From positions 496,001-560,000 of the forward strand of contig NZ_JAMOHZ010000002.1 of assembly GCF_024448715.1 (NCBI RefSeq): a DNA stretch of 64,000 bases. The letters are read 5' to 3'. Origin of the DNA: Stutzerimonas stutzeri. Lineage in GTDB: Bacteria; Pseudomonadota; Gammaproteobacteria; Pseudomonadales; Pseudomonadaceae. Below the pieces are notes generated by a model. It did no database searches, had not been told where the DNA came from, and saw only the letters and a list, made by a program, of their open reading frames with translations. The translations under genes and the position numbers were made by a program. This document shows, one piece after another, positions 1 through 10,672 of the stretch (positions are counted from its first letter, which is position 1; each line of letters starts with the position of its first letter).

Positions 1-1805
1 CCGAGGCTTTGGCCGGTGCCGTCGAGGCCGCCGGTTATACCCAGCCTACACCAGTGCAACAGCGGGCCATTCCCGCCGTGTTGCAGGGACGCGACCTGAT
101 GGTCGCCGCACAGACGGGAACCGGTAAGACCGGTGGCTTTGCCCTCCCCGTGCTGGAAATTCTTTTCCCGGGCGGCCACCCCGACCGTGAGCATCGCCAT
201 GGCCCTCGCCAGCCGCGTGTCCTGGTGCTGACGCCGACTCGTGAGCTCGCCGCCCAGGTCCACGACAGCTTCAAGGTCTATGCCCGCGATCTGCCGCTCA
301 AAAGCGCGGTGATCTTCGGTGGTGTGGGCATGAACCCACAGGTCCAGGCCATCGCCAAGGGTCTCGACATACTCGTCGCCTGCCCTGGCCGCCTGCTTGA
401 TCTGGCCAACCAGAAGGCCGTCGATCTGTCCCACGTGGAAATTCTGGTCCTCGACGAAGCCGACCGCATGCTCGACATGGGCTTCATCCATGACGTCAAG
501 AAGGTCCTCGCCAAGCTGCCGACCAAGCGCCAGAACCTGCTGTTCTCGGCGACCTTCTCCAAGGACATCACCGATCTCGCCAGCAAGCTGCTACACGAGC
601 CGGAGAAGATTCAGGTCACGCCGCCAAACACCACGGTCGAGCGCATCGAGCAACGCGTATTTCGCTTGGCTGCCTCACATAAGCGCGCTCTACTGGCTCA
701 CCTGATCACTCAGGGCGCCTGGGAACAGGTGCTGGTTTTCACCCGCACCAAGCATGGCGCCAACCGCCTCGCCGAGTATCTCGACAAGCACGGCCTGCCG
801 GCTGTCGCGATTCACGGCAACAAAAGCCAGAACGCTCGCACCAAGGCGTTGGCCGACTTCAAGGCGAACGCCGTACGTATCCTGGTTGCCACCGACATTG
901 CTGCCCGCGGCTTGGATATTGATCAGCTGCCGCATGTGGTCAACTTCGAGCTACCGAATGTCGAGGAAGATTACGTCCACCGCATCGGCCGTACCGGCCG
1001 TGCCGGACGCAGCGGCGAAGCGATTTCGCTGGTGGCGCCCGACGAGGAGAAGCTGCTAAAGGGCATCGAGCGGATGACCAAGCAGAAAATTCCGGACGGC
1101 GATCTGATGGGCTTCGACGCCAGCACCATTGAGGCGGAGAAGCCCGAAGTGCGCGAGCCACGGCAGCCGCGCCCTGCTCGCAACGGCGAGCGTAAGCCAC
1201 GCGCCGAACGCGCCGCGAAAACGACTGAATCGAGCAGTGAACCCAAAGAGCGCGATCGTAACCGCCGCAGCCGCAACAAGCCGCGCAGTGCAAATGCCAG
1301 CCAGGGTTCGACGACACAAGGAGCGGCGGCTGCACCGGTCAGCCGCCCGCCTCGCCTGCCCAGCGACCGGGACCCGGAAGTGTTCCTCGATGACGATCTG
1401 GACAACTTCGGTAATCGGGTTGATTACGTCAGTCCATACCAGAACAAGCAGGGCCGTGGTCGTCGTCCCGGAGCCCCCGCTCAGCCTGGATCCACTCAGC
1501 CGCGCGGCGCAGGCCAGCGCGGGGGCGGCGCCGCCTCGACAAGCGGCGCTGCTCAGGGCAAAGGCAAACGTCAAGGCCAAGGCCAGTCAACTCGCGGCGG
1601 CCAGTCACGGCGCAAGAACGAAGGCCGTCGGATCGATAATGAGGGCGGGGCTCGTCAGGACATTGCTGCCAAGCCGAAGGAAAAGCAGCCATTGATCATC
1701 CACAAGGAATCGAAGATCGATCGGCTGCCCAGCGCTGAGCAACTGGATCAGCTGCCAACAAAACCACGCGGCGAAAAGCCAGCATTGCTAACCCGCAATC
1801 GCTGA
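1..1805 (+). CDS. rhlE: DEAD-box ATP-dependent RNA helicase RhlE (5' end outside window)
   Basis: ATP-dependent RNA helicase that remodels RNA duplexes in ribosome assembly and RNA decay. The reading frame is open to the left edge, so the true start lies outside the window. Counting from the TTG at position 9, a Q motif lies near residues 9-20, Walker A GTGKT near 37-41, DEAD near 149-152, an SAT motif, and [11 protein letters not shown] in the second RecA-like domain. From about residue 380 the protein becomes a long basic, low-complexity tail rich in R, G, Q and P, typical of RhlE-type C-terminal RNA-binding extensions. A strong terminator follows directly, and the next gene (oprM) converges on it. 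Family assignment is firm; which RhlE paralogue it is cannot be settled from the fragment. Confidence 0.93.
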   Translation, partial: EALAGAVEAAGYTQPTPVQQRAIPAVLQGRDLMVAAQTGTGKTGGFALPVLEILFPGGHPDREHRHGPRQPRVLVLTPTRELAAQVHDSFKVYARDLPLKSAVIFGGVGMNPQVQAIAKGLDILVACPGRLLDLANQKAVDLSHVEILVLDEADRMLDMGFIHDVKKVLAKLPTKRQNLLFSATFSKDITDLASKLLHEPEKIQVTPPNTTVERIEQRVFRLAASHKRALLAHLITQGAWEQVLVFTRTKHGANRLAEYLDKHGLPAVAIHGNKSQNARTKALADFKANAVRILVATDIAARGLDIDQLPHVVNFELPNVEEDYVHRIGRTGRAGRSGEAISLVAPDEEKLLKGIERMTKQKIPDGDLMGFDASTIEAEKPEVREPRQPRPARNGERKPRAERAAKTTESSSEPKERDRNRRSRNKPRSANASQGSTTQGAAAAPVSRPPRLPSDRDPEVFLDDDLDNFGNRVDYVSPYQNKQGRGRRPGAPAQPGSTQPRGAGQRGGGAASTSGAAQGKGKRQGQGQSTRGGQSRRKNEGRRIDNEGGARQDIAAKPKEKQPLIIHKESKIDRLPSAEQLDQLPTKPRGEKPALLTRNR

Positions 1806-1820
1806 TTCGAGACGCAAACA

Positions 1821-1850
1821 AAAAACGCCGCCTTCAAGGGCGGCGTTTTT
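1821..1850. terminator. Rho-independent terminator after rhlE
   Basis: An A-run, then the stem ACGCCGCC / GGCGGCGT around loop TTCAAG, then a T-run. With A on one side and T on the other it can work in both directions, serving rhlE and the converging efflux operon. Confidence 0.85.
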
Positions 1851-1900
1851 GTTGGTGCTGCTGATCGAGAAAGTTGGATTACAGCCAGCGACGACCAATC

Positions 1901-3331
1901 CTAGCCTTCGCTAGGCACCGGATCGGCCTCCGCATCCCAACCGCCACCCAAGGCCTTGAACAGATTGACTTCGCTAACCATCTGCGCCAACCGGTCGCTA
2001 ATGAACTGCTGCTGCACGTCGAACAGCTGCCGCTGGGCATCGAGCAGCACCAGATAGCTGTCGACACCGGTCCGGTAACGCCGCTCAGCGAGACGGTAAT
2101 AGTCTTCACTGGTTTCCAGCAGGTCACGCTGCGCTTGAACTTGACGGATGTAGGTCGCCTGTGCGGCCAGACCATCGGCCACTTCGCGGAATGCGGTCTG
2201 GATAGTTGACTCGTACTGCGCAACCTGAATATTGCGGCTGATTTCGGCATAGTCGAGATTGGCTCGCAGTTGGCCGGCATTGAAGATCGGCACACTGATG
2301 CTCGGCGAGAAGTTCCAATAGCTGGAACCACCATCGAACAGGCCGGACAATTCGCTGCTCGCCGTACCCACCGCGCCGGTCAGACTGATACGCGGAAAAA
2401 ATGCCGCTCTGGCCGCACCAATGTTCGCGTTGGCAGCGCGCAGCTGGTATTCGGCCTGAATGATGTCGGGGCGCTTGTAGAGCAAGTCGGAAGGCAGGCC
2501 GACCGGCAATGTCGCCAGCAGATCACGCTTCAACCGGTCGTCGGTCGGCATGGAGACCGGAATGTTCTGTCCGAGCAGCAGCGTCAACGCGTTGCGATCC
2601 TGCGCCACCTGACGGGTATAACGCTCGATGCCCACCCGGGCGGTATCGGTCGCGCTGCGCGCCTGGCTCAACTCCAGAGCCGAGGCGACACCTACGTCGA
2701 AGCTGCGCTGGGTGAGTTCGAGGCTTTCCTCGAACGCCTTCAGCGTGTCGCGACTGACCTGTAGCAGCGCCTGGTCGGCCTGCAAGGTCAACCAGGCATT
2801 AGCGACACTGGCGATCAGGCTGATGCGCGTGCTGCGCTGCGCTGCCTCGGTGGCAAAATATTCCTGCAGCGCCTGCTCGCGAAGGCTACCCAGCCGGCCG
2901 AACAGGTCCAGTTCCCATGCCACCCCGAGCGTCGCACTGTACTGGCTGCTGATACCGTCCTGCCCGGTCTGGTTGAGATCGCCAGGAGTACGAGTGCGGC
3001 TGCCGGAGCCGTCGGCGCTCACTGCAGGTAATAGGTCGGCGCGCTGGACGCGATACAACGCCCGATAAGCATCGACATTAAGCGCCGCTGCGCGCAGGTC
3101 TCGGTTGTTTTCCAGCGCCACACCGATCAGCTGGCGCAGCGCGGGGTCGCGGAAGAACTCCTCCCACGCCAGATCCATCTGCTGCCCTTGAGCCCCGTTG
3201 ACGGCGCTGGTGTAGGCTTCGCCTTCGGGCCAGCTCGTAGCGGTCGGCGCATCCGGGCGCTGGTATTCGGGAATCAGGGAGCAGCCGCTCAGCGCTGCCA
3301 TCAGCGCCAGGCTCAATACGGACTTGTTCAT
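1901..3331 (-). CDS. oprM: Outer-membrane efflux channel, OprM/TtgC type
   Basis: TolC-family outer-membrane factor that forms the exit duct of a tripartite multidrug pump with MexA and MexB. The 476-residue protein begins with a lipoprotein signal ending LSGC (Cys17), so it should be acylated and anchored in the outer membrane. Two repeated coiled-coil efflux domains follow, as the family requires. I chose the ATG at 3331, not the far-upstream extension of the frame, because it gives the lipobox, has an AGGGAG ribosome site, and its ATG overlaps the mexB stop (ATGA), indicating translational coupling. A 6-bp hairpin (1900-1915) covers the stop codon. The name rests on operon context and similarity; TtgC would be an equally valid label. 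Confidence 0.92.
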   Translation of the reverse strand: MNKSVLSLALMAALSGCSLIPEYQRPDAPTATSWPEGEAYTSAVNGAQGQQMDLAWEEFFRDPALRQLIGVALENNRDLRAAALNVDAYRALYRVQRADLLPAVSADGSGSRTRTPGDLNQTGQDGISSQYSATLGVAWELDLFGRLGSLREQALQEYFATEAAQRSTRISLIASVANAWLTLQADQALLQVSRDTLKAFEESLELTQRSFDVGVASALELSQARSATDTARVGIERYTRQVAQDRNALTLLLGQNIPVSMPTDDRLKRDLLATLPVGLPSDLLYKRPDIIQAEYQLRAANANIGAARAAFFPRISLTGAVGTASSELSGLFDGGSSYWNFSPSISVPIFNAGQLRANLDYAEISRNIQVAQYESTIQTAFREVADGLAAQATYIRQVQAQRDLLETSEDYYRLAERRYRTGVDSYLVLLDAQRQLFDVQQQFISDRLAQMVSEVNLFKALGGGWDAEADPVPSEG

Positions 3332-6300
3332 TGTGCATCTCCCTTTGGCTCTTCGACAGCCGTCTTCCTGCGATCGCCAAGCGAAGACACCAGAACATAG
3401 AACAACGGTACCCAAAAGATCACTAGCACGGTTGCCGTCAGCATGCCGCCGATTACGCCGGTTCCGATAGCATGCGAGCTGCCTGCACCAGCGCCGCTCG
3501 CGAGGGCCAGCGGAACCACGCCGAGGGTAAAGGCCAGCGATGTCATGACGATCGGCCGCAAGCGCATACGGCACGCCTGTACCGCCGCATCGAAGCGACT
3601 CACGCCCTGTTCGTGCAAATCCTTGGCGAACTCGACGATAAGAATAGCGTTCTTCGCGGTCAAACCGATGGTGGTCAACAAGCCGACCTGGAAGAACACA
3701 TCATTGGACAGCCCCCGTCCCATGGTCGCCAGCAGCGCACCAATGACGCCCAACGGCACCACCAGCATTACCGCAAACGGGATGGACCAGCTTTCATACA
3801 GTGCGGCCAAGCAAAGGAATACCACCAGAAGCGATAGCGCATAGAGTGCTGGCGCCTGGTCACCTGATAGACGTTCCTCGTAGGACAGGCCAGTCCAGGA
3901 GATGCCAACCCCTTCCGGTAGTTGCTGGGCAATCTCTTCAACTGCCGCCATGGCATCGCCGGAACTGTAACCCGGTGCGGCCTGACCCATGATTTCCATC
4001 GCGGACACCCCATCGTAGCGAGACAGCTTGGGAGATCCATAAACCCATTCGCCACTGGCGAAGGCGCTAAATGGCACCATTTCGCCTTCGTCGTTGCGTA
4101 CGAACCATTTATCCAGGTCTTCGGGATTCATCCGTGCGCTGGCCTCGCCTTGCACATATACCTTCTTCACCCGCCCGCGGTCGATAAAGTCATTGATATA
4201 ACTTGAACCCCAGCCAATCGATAGCGTGTCGTTGATCGCACCGAGCGATACGCCCAGCACCCGAGCCTTTTCATCATCGATCAACAACTGATATTGAGGT
4301 TCGTCGTTCAAACCGTTGGGTCGTACAGCTGTCAACGCCGGATTCTGCGCAGCCAGGCCCAGGAACTGATTGCGCGCCTCCATGAGCACGTCATGACCAA
4401 CGCCAGCACGGTCTTGCAGATAAAAGTTAAAGCCGGTCGCGTTGCCCAACTCCATGACCGCCGGCGGTGCAAAGGCGAACACCATGGCGTCACGAAGAGT
4501 ATTGAAATGCGCCTGCGCCCGCTTAGCTACCGCGGATACGCTCAGTTCAGGGTCAGCGCGCTCATCCCACGGACGCAGCCCGATGAATGCCATACCCGAA
4601 TTCTGCCCACGGCCAGCGAAATTGAAACCCGTAACGGTGAACACGGATTGCACCGCTTCTGATTCTTCGCGCAACAGATATTCACGCATTGCGTCGACGG
4701 TCTGCTGAGTCCGCTCGGCTGTGGACCCGGCTGGAGTCTGCACCTGAGCAAAGAGCACGCCTTGGTCTTCTTCCGGCAGGAACGAGCTGGGAATCCGGGT
4801 GAAAAGAACAGCCATTATCACGACGATAATGACATAGAGCAGCAAAAAGGGGATTTTTCGACGCAGTATCGTTATCACGCCTCGCTCATAACCACCGACG
4901 CCGCGATCAAAGGTGCGATTGAACCAGCCAAAGAAGCCCCGTTTCTCTTCGTGATGACCTTTAGGAATAGGCTTTAGCAAGGTGACACAAAGCGCAGGCG
5001 TGAAGACCAGCGCCACCAGCACCGATAGCGCCATCGCGGAGGCGATAGTGATTGAAAATTGTCGGTAGATGACGCCGGTGGATCCGCCGAAGAACGCCAT
5101 CGGCAAAAATACAGCTGACAGCACGAGGCCAATGCCAACTAATGCGCCTTGGATTTGCGTCATGGATTTGCGCGTGGCCTCGAGCGGGGAAAGGCCTTCT
5201 TCGGCCATTACCCGCTCGACGTTTTCGACCACCACGATGGCATCATCCACCAGCAATCCGATAGCCAGAACCATCGCAAACATTGTCAGCGTGTTTATGC
5301 TGAAGCCAAACGCCGCGAGAATGCCAAACGTACCCAGCAACACCACAGGCACCGCCAATGTCGGAATTAGCGTGGCGCGAAAGTTCTGAAGAAACAGGTA
5401 CATCACCAGGAAGACCAGAACGATGGCCTCAAGCAGCGTATGCACTACGCCGGTAATCGAAGCTGATACCACTGGTGAAGTATCGTAGGGATAGACCACC
5501 TCCATCCCCTCGGGGAAGAAGGGCTCCAATTCGGAAATCGTCGCGCGAATTGCCTTCGCCGTATCCAGTGCGTTGGCACCGGTGGCCAGCTTGAGCGCGA
5601 TGCCTGAAGCCGGCTTGCCGTTATAAAGCACACTAATGGCGGCGTTCTGCTCGCCCAGCTCAACGCGGGCGACATCGCCCAGGCGGACCTGCGAGCCGTC
5701 GCCATTGACCTTAAGCAGGATTTCACGGAACTGCTCAGGCGTTTGCAGGCGAGTCTTACCTATTATGGTGGCGCTCAGCTGTTGCCCAGGCACCGCTGGC
5801 AAGCCACCGAATTGTCCGGCCGAAACCTGGACGTTCTGCTCGCGAATCGCATTGCCCACGTCAACCGGGGTAAGACTGAAATTATTCAACTTGGCTGGGT
5901 CAAGCCAGATGCGCATGGCATATTGCGACCCGAACACTTGGAAATCGCCAACGCCAGGCGTTCTTGAGATCGGGTCTTGAATGTTGGACACGATGTAGTC
6001 CGATAGGTCGGCCCGATTCATGCTGCCATCGGTCGATACCAGACCGACAACCATCAGAAAGTTCCTGACTGCCTTCGTTACCCGAATGCCCTGCTGCTGG
6101 ACTTCCTGCGGCAATAGCGGCGTGGCTAGCTGCAGCTTGTTTTGCACCTGAACCTGTGCGATGTCCGGATTGGTGCCCTGCTCGAAGGTCACGGTGATGC
6201 TCATACTGCCGTCGGAGTTGCTTTCCGAAGACATGTAGCGCAAACCGTCGATACCGTTGAGCTGTTGCTCGATGACCTGGACTACGGTGTCTTGCACGGT

Positions 6301-6465
6301 CTGGGCGGAAGCGCCCGGATAGGCGACCTGAATACCCACTGCAGGCGGTGCGATACTCGGGTATTGGTTGACTGGCAGCCCGAGAATGGACAGCCCGCCG
6401 GCAAGCATGATCACTAGAGCGATCACCCAGGCGAAAATTGGCCGATCGATAAAAAATCTAGACAT
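3328..6465 (-). CDS. mexB: RND multidrug efflux pump, inner-membrane subunit MexB/TtgB
   Basis: Proton-driven resistance-nodulation-division transporter of the hydrophobe/amphiphile efflux family. It captures drugs from the periplasm and inner membrane and passes them to OprM. Its 1045 residues match MexB length, with the N-terminal [15 protein letters not shown] signature. The proton-relay pair DD is seen in [18 protein letters not shown] (TM4) and the relay lysine in [13 protein letters not shown] (TM10). Two large periplasmic loops are present. It lies 25 bases after mexA and overlaps oprM by 4 bases, so the three genes should share one transcript. Nothing suggests truncation. Confidence 0.95.
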   Translation of the reverse strand: MSRFFIDRPIFAWVIALVIMLAGGLSILGLPVNQYPSIAPPAVGIQVAYPGASAQTVQDTVVQVIEQQLNGIDGLRYMSSESNSDGSMSITVTFEQGTNPDIAQVQVQNKLQLATPLLPQEVQQQGIRVTKAVRNFLMVVGLVSTDGSMNRADLSDYIVSNIQDPISRTPGVGDFQVFGSQYAMRIWLDPAKLNNFSLTPVDVGNAIREQNVQVSAGQFGGLPAVPGQQLSATIIGKTRLQTPEQFREILLKVNGDGSQVRLGDVARVELGEQNAAISVLYNGKPASGIALKLATGANALDTAKAIRATISELEPFFPEGMEVVYPYDTSPVVSASITGVVHTLLEAIVLVFLVMYLFLQNFRATLIPTLAVPVVLLGTFGILAAFGFSINTLTMFAMVLAIGLLVDDAIVVVENVERVMAEEGLSPLEATRKSMTQIQGALVGIGLVLSAVFLPMAFFGGSTGVIYRQFSITIASAMALSVLVALVFTPALCVTLLKPIPKGHHEEKRGFFGWFNRTFDRGVGGYERGVITILRRKIPFLLLYVIIVVIMAVLFTRIPSSFLPEEDQGVLFAQVQTPAGSTAERTQQTVDAMREYLLREESEAVQSVFTVTGFNFAGRGQNSGMAFIGLRPWDERADPELSVSAVAKRAQAHFNTLRDAMVFAFAPPAVMELGNATGFNFYLQDRAGVGHDVLMEARNQFLGLAAQNPALTAVRPNGLNDEPQYQLLIDDEKARVLGVSLGAINDTLSIGWGSSYINDFIDRGRVKKVYVQGEASARMNPEDLDKWFVRNDEGEMVPFSAFASGEWVYGSPKLSRYDGVSAMEIMGQAAPGYSSGDAMAAVEEIAQQLPEGVGISWTGLSYEERLSGDQAPALYALSLLVVFLCLAALYESWSIPFAVMLVVPLGVIGALLATMGRGLSNDVFFQVGLLTTIGLTAKNAILIVEFAKDLHEQGVSRFDAAVQACRMRLRPIVMTSLAFTLGVVPLALASGAGAGSSHAIGTGVIGGMLTATVLVIFWVPLFYVLVSSLGDRRKTAVEEPKGDAQ

Positions 6466-6490
6466 TAGGTGATTATCCTTGGCTCAGCCT

Positions 6491-7615
6491 TTACTGGACC
6501 TGTGGCTGGGCAGCGGCAACGTTGGTAGCAGGCACGGGCTCGACTTCGACGCCTGGGCGAATGAACTGTAGGCCTTCGGTGATCAAGCGGTCGCCGGCAT
6601 TGAGCCCCTCGCTGACCAGCCACCGATTGCCAACGGCGCGCGATGCAGTAATCTGACGCACCTCGACTTTGTTGTCGGCATTGACCACCAATGCAGTCGC
6701 CTGACCGCTCGGCGTCCGGGTGACGCCCTGCTGCGGTGCGAGAATAGCTTCGCTCTTGACTCCTGCGACCAGTTGCGCATGGACGAACATGCCTGGCATC
6801 AATATCTTGTCCGGATTCGGGAAAACCGCACGCAGCACAACCGAGCCCGTTCCGGCGTCTACTGACACCTCGGAAAATTCGAGCTTGCCCTCATGCGCGT
6901 ATGTGCTTCCGTCCTCAAGCATCAGGGTCGCTTTTGCAGCGTTTTCACCGGCTTTTTGTAGCCGCCCTTCGGCCAGATCGCGACGCAGATTGAGTAGGTC
7001 CCGTGCTGGCTGGGTGACATCGACGTAGATCGGGTCGAGCTGTTGAATGATTGCCAGCTCTTGGGCCTGGCCTGCGGTGACCAGCGCGCCCTCGGTAACG
7101 GCCGAGCGGCCGATACGTCCGGAAATGGGCGCGAGCACCTTGGTATAACGCACATTAATTTTCGCGCGCTCCAGATCCGCCTCGGCCTGCAAGTTGGCAG
7201 CGCGAGCCTCGTCATAAGCCTGTTTGCTTACCGCCTGCTCTTCAACCAGCAATGCGTAGCGATCAGCGAGGGACTTGGTCGATGCGAGGCTGGCCTGAGC
7301 ACTCTTATACGTGGCCTGATAGATCGCATCGTCGATTTGATAGAGCTGCTGGCCAGCCTTGACCTCGCTGCCCTCGGTAAACAGACGCTTCTGAATGATG
7401 CCATCGACCTGCGGGCGCACCTCGGCGATACGAAACGGCTGTGCCCGCCCCGGAAGTTCCGTGGTAAGCGCAAACGGCTCGGCTTCAAGTGCTACGAAGC
7501 CGACTTTGGGAATTTGCTGGGCGGCGGGCGCAGCGGCCTCTTCCTGACAACCGACGAGCAGAGAAGCAGCAGCGAAGATGGTGATCAGAGCAGCACTGGC
7601 TGGCTTGATTGACAT
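6491..7615 (-). CDS. mexA: RND efflux periplasmic adaptor, MexA/TtgA type
   Basis: Membrane-fusion (adaptor) lipoprotein that bridges MexB and OprM across the periplasm. The 374-residue product starts with MSIKPASAALITIFAAASLL and a lipobox LVGC with Cys23 as the acylation site. The usual split lipoyl domain, alpha-helical hairpin and beta-barrel regions follow. The frame stays open 228 bases further upstream, but that extension would run through the operator and promoter and lacks a signal peptide, so the start at 7615 (GAGG about 9 bases upstream) is preferred. It is the first gene of the pump operon and sits behind the palindromic operator at 7691-7718. Confidence 0.93.
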   Translation of the reverse strand: MSIKPASAALITIFAAASLLVGCQEEAAAPAAQQIPKVGFVALEAEPFALTTELPGRAQPFRIAEVRPQVDGIIQKRLFTEGSEVKAGQQLYQIDDAIYQATYKSAQASLASTKSLADRYALLVEEQAVSKQAYDEARAANLQAEADLERAKINVRYTKVLAPISGRIGRSAVTEGALVTAGQAQELAIIQQLDPIYVDVTQPARDLLNLRRDLAEGRLQKAGENAAKATLMLEDGSTYAHEGKLEFSEVSVDAGTGSVVLRAVFPNPDKILMPGMFVHAQLVAGVKSEAILAPQQGVTRTPSGQATALVVNADNKVEVRQITASRAVGNRWLVSEGLNAGDRLITEGLQFIRPGVEVEPVPATNVAAAQPQVQ

Positions 7616-7690
7616 GGAGAGAGACCTCGTTGAACAGACAGAGCCGGAGCAGAACAGCCCTGGCAGACTCGAATGGCAGAATGCGATTAA

Positions 7691-7718
7691 TATACTTACA
7701 TTCATGAATGTCTGTAAA
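7691..7718 (-). promoter_or_regulatory. TtgR/NalD-like operator overlapping the mexA promoter
   Basis: A perfect 14-bp palindrome ACATTCATGAATGT (7698-7711) lies between TTTACA (candidate -35) and TATATT (candidate -10, 18-bp spacer) when read on the minus strand toward mexA. The combination of TTTACA, CATGAATGTAAGTATATT and spacing closely resembles the TtgR operator of Pseudomonas putida ttgABC as I remember it. A TetR-family repressor bound here would block the promoter. No such repressor gene lies next to it in this window. Confidence 0.7.
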
Positions 7719-7807
7719 CAAGCGATCACAATGTAAATGCCGTGAATCAAGCGATTCCAGAGCCATCCGCCAGCATTATGGGCGTGACCGCATGATCGTA
7801 TAAAGCA

Positions 7808-7833
7808 GAACGCCGGCGTCAGAGCCGGCGTTC
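7808..7833 (-). terminator. Hairpin between the yceI-like gene and mexA
   Basis: Perfect 10-bp stem GAACGCCGGC / GCCGGCGTTC with loop GTCAGA, 23 bases past the stop codon of the upstream minus-strand gene. The T-tract is weak. It probably separates that transcript from the pump promoter. Confidence 0.6.
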
Positions 7834-7855
7834 CACAGTGCAATGCCCGTCGTGC

Positions 7856-8428
7856 TTACTGACGAACACCTTCTACCGAGATGATCAGATCCACGGTCTG
7901 CGAAGCTGGGCCGAGGTCCATCTTGATGTCAAAATCTTTCAATTTTAGCGTTGTGGTGCCTTCGAAGCCGGCGCGGTAGCCGCCCCACGGGTCCTTGCCT
8001 TCGCCGATGAATTTAGCCGCAATCACGACTGGTTTGGTCACGCCGTTGAGCGTCAGGTCCCCGGTAATATCAGCCGTACCCTCACCGGTGGATTTTACCG
8101 AGGTGGATTCAAAGGTAGCGGTTGGGTGCTCGGAGACGTTGAGAAAGTCATCACTGCGCAGATGCTTGTCACGCTCGGCATGGTTCGAATCGATGCTGGC
8201 GGTCTGCAGCGTGACGTTGACTTTGCTCGCTTCCGGCTGCTCGGCATCGAAACTGAAGTTACCGTCGAACTCCTTGAATGTGCCCCACAGCCAGCTGTAG
8301 CCAAGATGACTGATCTTGAAATTGACGAAGGCGTGTTGGCCCTTCGTATCGATCGCATAATCGGCGGCAACGGCCTGCCCTGCGAGAATCATCGAACCAA
8401 GAGCAAGTGCAGCGAAGGTTTTCTTCAT
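7856..8428 (-). CDS. Periplasmic YceI-family lipid-binding protein
   Basis: Small secreted protein of the YceI family, whose lipocalin-like beta-barrel binds isoprenoid or other amphiphilic lipids. The 190-residue product has a classic signal peptide ([21 protein letters not shown]) and the family pattern of a [23 protein letters not shown] start and a [11 protein letters not shown] segment. An AGGAGAA ribosome site precedes the ATG. The cytochrome b561 gene lies 21 bases upstream on the same strand, a frequent pairing for this family that suggests co-transcription. In P. aeruginosa a YceI gene also sits at this place beside mexR (from memory). Its physiological ligand cannot be told from sequence. 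Confidence 0.85.
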   Translation of the reverse strand: MKKTFAALALGSMILAGQAVAADYAIDTKGQHAFVNFKISHLGYSWLWGTFKEFDGNFSFDAEQPEASKVNVTLQTASIDSNHAERDKHLRSDDFLNVSEHPTATFESTSVKSTGEGTADITGDLTLNGVTKPVVIAAKFIGEGKDPWGGYRAGFEGTTTLKLKDFDIKMDLGPASQTVDLIISVEGVRQ

Positions 8429-8449
8429 GGAGTTCTCCTTTGAGTGCTA

Positions 8450-9004
8450 TCAGGCATCGGCGCGGCCGAACATCCGTTTAAGGGTCGGATCGCGATCGAT
8501 GAAGTGGTGCTTCAGTGCCGCGAGGGCATGCAAGCCGGAGAAAATCACCAGCCCCCAGGCGAGGTATTCGTGGATCAGGCCGGCGATGTCCTCCTGGTTC
8601 GGGATCGATGTGATCAATGCAGGCACCTCGAACCAGTCGAACACGCTGATTGCACGCCCATCAGCGGTGGAAATCAGGTAACCGGAAATCATCAGGACAA
8701 ACAGGCCAAGATAAAGAATCCCGTGCCCTGCCTTGGTTGCAAGGCGCGTAGTACGTCCATGGCTAGCCAGCGGAGCTGGGCCGCTACTGAAAAATCGCCA
8801 GATGACCCGTATCACCATCAGCCCGAGGAGAAGCAGCCCGACGCTCTTGTGAATATCCGGCGCAGTGCGATACCAGCTGCTGTAATAGGTTAGGCCCACC
8901 ATCCAGTAACCCAGCGCGAAAAGCCCAATCACAGCAATCGCCACCAACCAGTGCATGACGATGCTGACCAAGCCGTAGTTGCTGGATGAGTTTCGCCATT
9001 GCAT
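8450..9004 (-). CDS. Cytochrome b561 family protein
   Basis: Inner-membrane di-haem cytochrome b561, a quinol-linked electron carrier. The 184-residue protein has four hydrophobic helices and well-placed candidate haem ligands: MHW near residue 17, HKSVG in helix 2, HGILYLG in helix 3 and GLHALAALKHH near the end. I use the ATG at 9004 (MQWRNSSSNYG), since the further upstream part of the frame is not cytochrome-like. Its ribosome site is weak (GGGG). It forms an operon with the YceI gene downstream. A weak Fur-like dyad lies upstream (see rejected items). Confidence 0.85.
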   Translation of the reverse strand: MQWRNSSSNYGLVSIVMHWLVAIAVIGLFALGYWMVGLTYYSSWYRTAPDIHKSVGLLLLGLMVIRVIWRFFSSGPAPLASHGRTTRLATKAGHGILYLGLFVLMISGYLISTADGRAISVFDWFEVPALITSIPNQEDIAGLIHEYLAWGLVIFSGLHALAALKHHFIDRDPTLKRMFGRADA

Positions 9005-9171
9005 CGGTAAGCCCCGGATTTGAGATGCGATAAGCCTAACGACTAACCGATCGAAATGAATCTCATTTTTCGTTTCAAAATATCGAGCATGCAGATAGAT
9101 CAATTGAATGGCCAGGCCGATAGACCGCTTTCTGCTAGGCTGCGCCGATTTCACCCGCGTAAGGAGCGACG

Positions 9172-10578
9172 ATGAGCCTGAACGACAGCTGGATGCAGCG
9201 CGACCTATCCGTACTCTGGCATCCCTGCACCCAGATGAAAGATCACGAGCAGCTTCCGCTGATTCCGATTCGTCGTGGCGAGGGTGTCTGGCTCGAAGAT
9301 TTCGACGGCAAACGCTACCTCGACGCGGTCAGCTCCTGGTGGGTGAACGTATTCGGCCATGCGAATCCGCGAATCAATCAGCGCATCAAGGATCAGCTCG
9401 ACCAGCTCGAACACGTGATGCTCGCCGGCTTCAGCCATCAGCCGGTGGTCGAGCTCTCCGAGCGGCTGGTAAAGATTACGCCGCCCGGCCTCGACCGGGT
9501 GTTCTACACCGACAACGGCTCGACCGGCATCGAGGTCGCGCTGAAGATGAGCTTCCACTACTGGCGCAACAGTGATCAGCCGAACAAGCAGCGCTTCGTC
9601 ACCCTTACCAACAGCTACCACGGCGAAACCGTCGCGGCGATGTCGGTTGGCGACGTGGCTTTATTTACCGACACCTATAAGCCGTTGCTGTTGGACACCC
9701 TCAAGGTGCCCAGCCCGGATTGCTTCATGCGCCCCGACGGTATGAGCTGGGAAGACCATTCGCGCAACATGTTCGCTCATATGGAGCAGACCTTGGCTGA
9801 GCATCACGCGGAGATTGCGGCGGTGATCGTCGAGCCGCTGATCCAAGGCGCCGGCGGCATGCGCATGTACCATCCGGTTTACCTCTCGTTGCTGCGTGAC
9901 GCTTGCGATCGCTACCAGGTGCACCTGATCCTCGACGAGATCGCCGTTGGCTTCGGCCGCACCGGAACCATGTTTGCCTGCGAGCAGGCGAACGTTACGC
10001 CCGACTTCCTCTGCCTGTCGAAGGCACTAACCGGGGGCTATCTACCGATGGCTGCGGTCCTGACGACCGACAAGGTGTATCAGACGTTCTACGCTGACTA
10101 CTCGACGCTGCGCGCATTCCTGCACTCTCACACCTATACCGGCAACCCGCTGGCCTGTGCCGCCGCTCTGGCGACGCTCGACATTTTCGAGCAAGACCAT
10201 GTGATCGAAGCCAACAAGGCACTCGCCGCGCGCATGAACAAGGCCACCGCTCATTTGCGCGACCATCCGCAGGTCGGCGAAGTACGGCAGACCGGCATGG
10301 CGGTGGCCATCGAAATGGTTCAAGACAAGATTAGCAAGACCTCATATCCCTGGCAGGAACGGCGCGGGCTCAAGGTTTACCAGCATGCGCTGCAGCGCGG
10401 CGCCCTGCTACGCCCCCTTGGCAGCGTTGTGTACTTTTTGCCGCCTTATACCATCACAGAAGAGCAGATCGACTTTCTTGCAGAGGTCGCTACCGAAGGC
10501 ATCGATATCGCGACGCGAGCAACTGTAAGCGTCTCGGTGGTGCCGGGCGCGCCCAGCGAGTTTCGCGACCCGGGCTGA
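9172..10578 (+). CDS. bioA: Adenosylmethionine-8-amino-7-oxononanoate aminotransferase
   Basis: PLP-dependent class III aminotransferase of biotin synthesis; it converts 7-keto-8-aminopelargonate to 7,8-diaminopelargonate using S-adenosylmethionine as amino donor. The family start LWHPCTQMKDHEQLPLIPI is present, as are the substrate-pocket SSWWVN, the PLP phosphate-binding DNGSTGIEVA, ILDEIAVGFGRTG, and the Schiff-base lysine in LSKALTGGYLP. At 468 residues it is slightly longer than the usual 420-450 because of a short C-terminal tail. An AAGGAGCGACG ribosome site precedes the ATG. It stands apart from other bio genes. Confidence 0.94.
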   Translation: MSLNDSWMQRDLSVLWHPCTQMKDHEQLPLIPIRRGEGVWLEDFDGKRYLDAVSSWWVNVFGHANPRINQRIKDQLDQLEHVMLAGFSHQPVVELSERLVKITPPGLDRVFYTDNGSTGIEVALKMSFHYWRNSDQPNKQRFVTLTNSYHGETVAAMSVGDVALFTDTYKPLLLDTLKVPSPDCFMRPDGMSWEDHSRNMFAHMEQTLAEHHAEIAAVIVEPLIQGAGGMRMYHPVYLSLLRDACDRYQVHLILDEIAVGFGRTGTMFACEQANVTPDFLCLSKALTGGYLPMAAVLTTDKVYQTFYADYSTLRAFLHSHTYTGNPLACAAALATLDIFEQDHVIEANKALAARMNKATAHLRDHPQVGEVRQTGMAVAIEMVQDKISKTSYPWQERRGLKVYQHALQRGALLRPLGSVVYFLPPYTITEEQIDFLAEVATEGIDIATRATVSVSVVPGAPSEFRDPG

Positions 10579-10672
10579 TAGCGGCGGCAAGCTTCAAGCA
10601 GCCAAGAACTGCAAGCCGGACGGTCGATGCTTTAAACTTGCCGATTCCAACTTGCCGTTTGCAGCTGCTCTT
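10579..10672. repeat. CAAGCTTCAA-containing leader repeat between bioA and rsmE
   Basis: Intergenic stretch with CGGCAAG (10585-10591) complementary to two copies of CTTGCCG (10637-10643 and 10651-10657), plus CAAGCTTCAA at 10588-10597. The same 10-mer, on the opposite strand, recurs in the leaders of the tonB-like and algH genes. No Shine-Dalgarno sequence is visible before the rsmE start. Confidence 0.55.

Noticed and set aside
1900-1915. Hairpin CCTAGC-CTTC-GCTAGG at the oprM stop
   Set aside because: Short, overlaps the coding end and has no T-run; the strong terminator at 1821-1850 is sufficient.
7616-7843. Upstream extension of the mexA frame
   Set aside because: It would translate the operator and promoter and place the lipoprotein signal far inside the protein.
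9055-9067. AATGA-ATC-TCATT dyad upstream of the cytochrome b561 gene, resembling a Fur box
   Set aside because: Only the two pentamers match; about 11 of 19 positions fit the Fur consensus, too weak to call without binding data.
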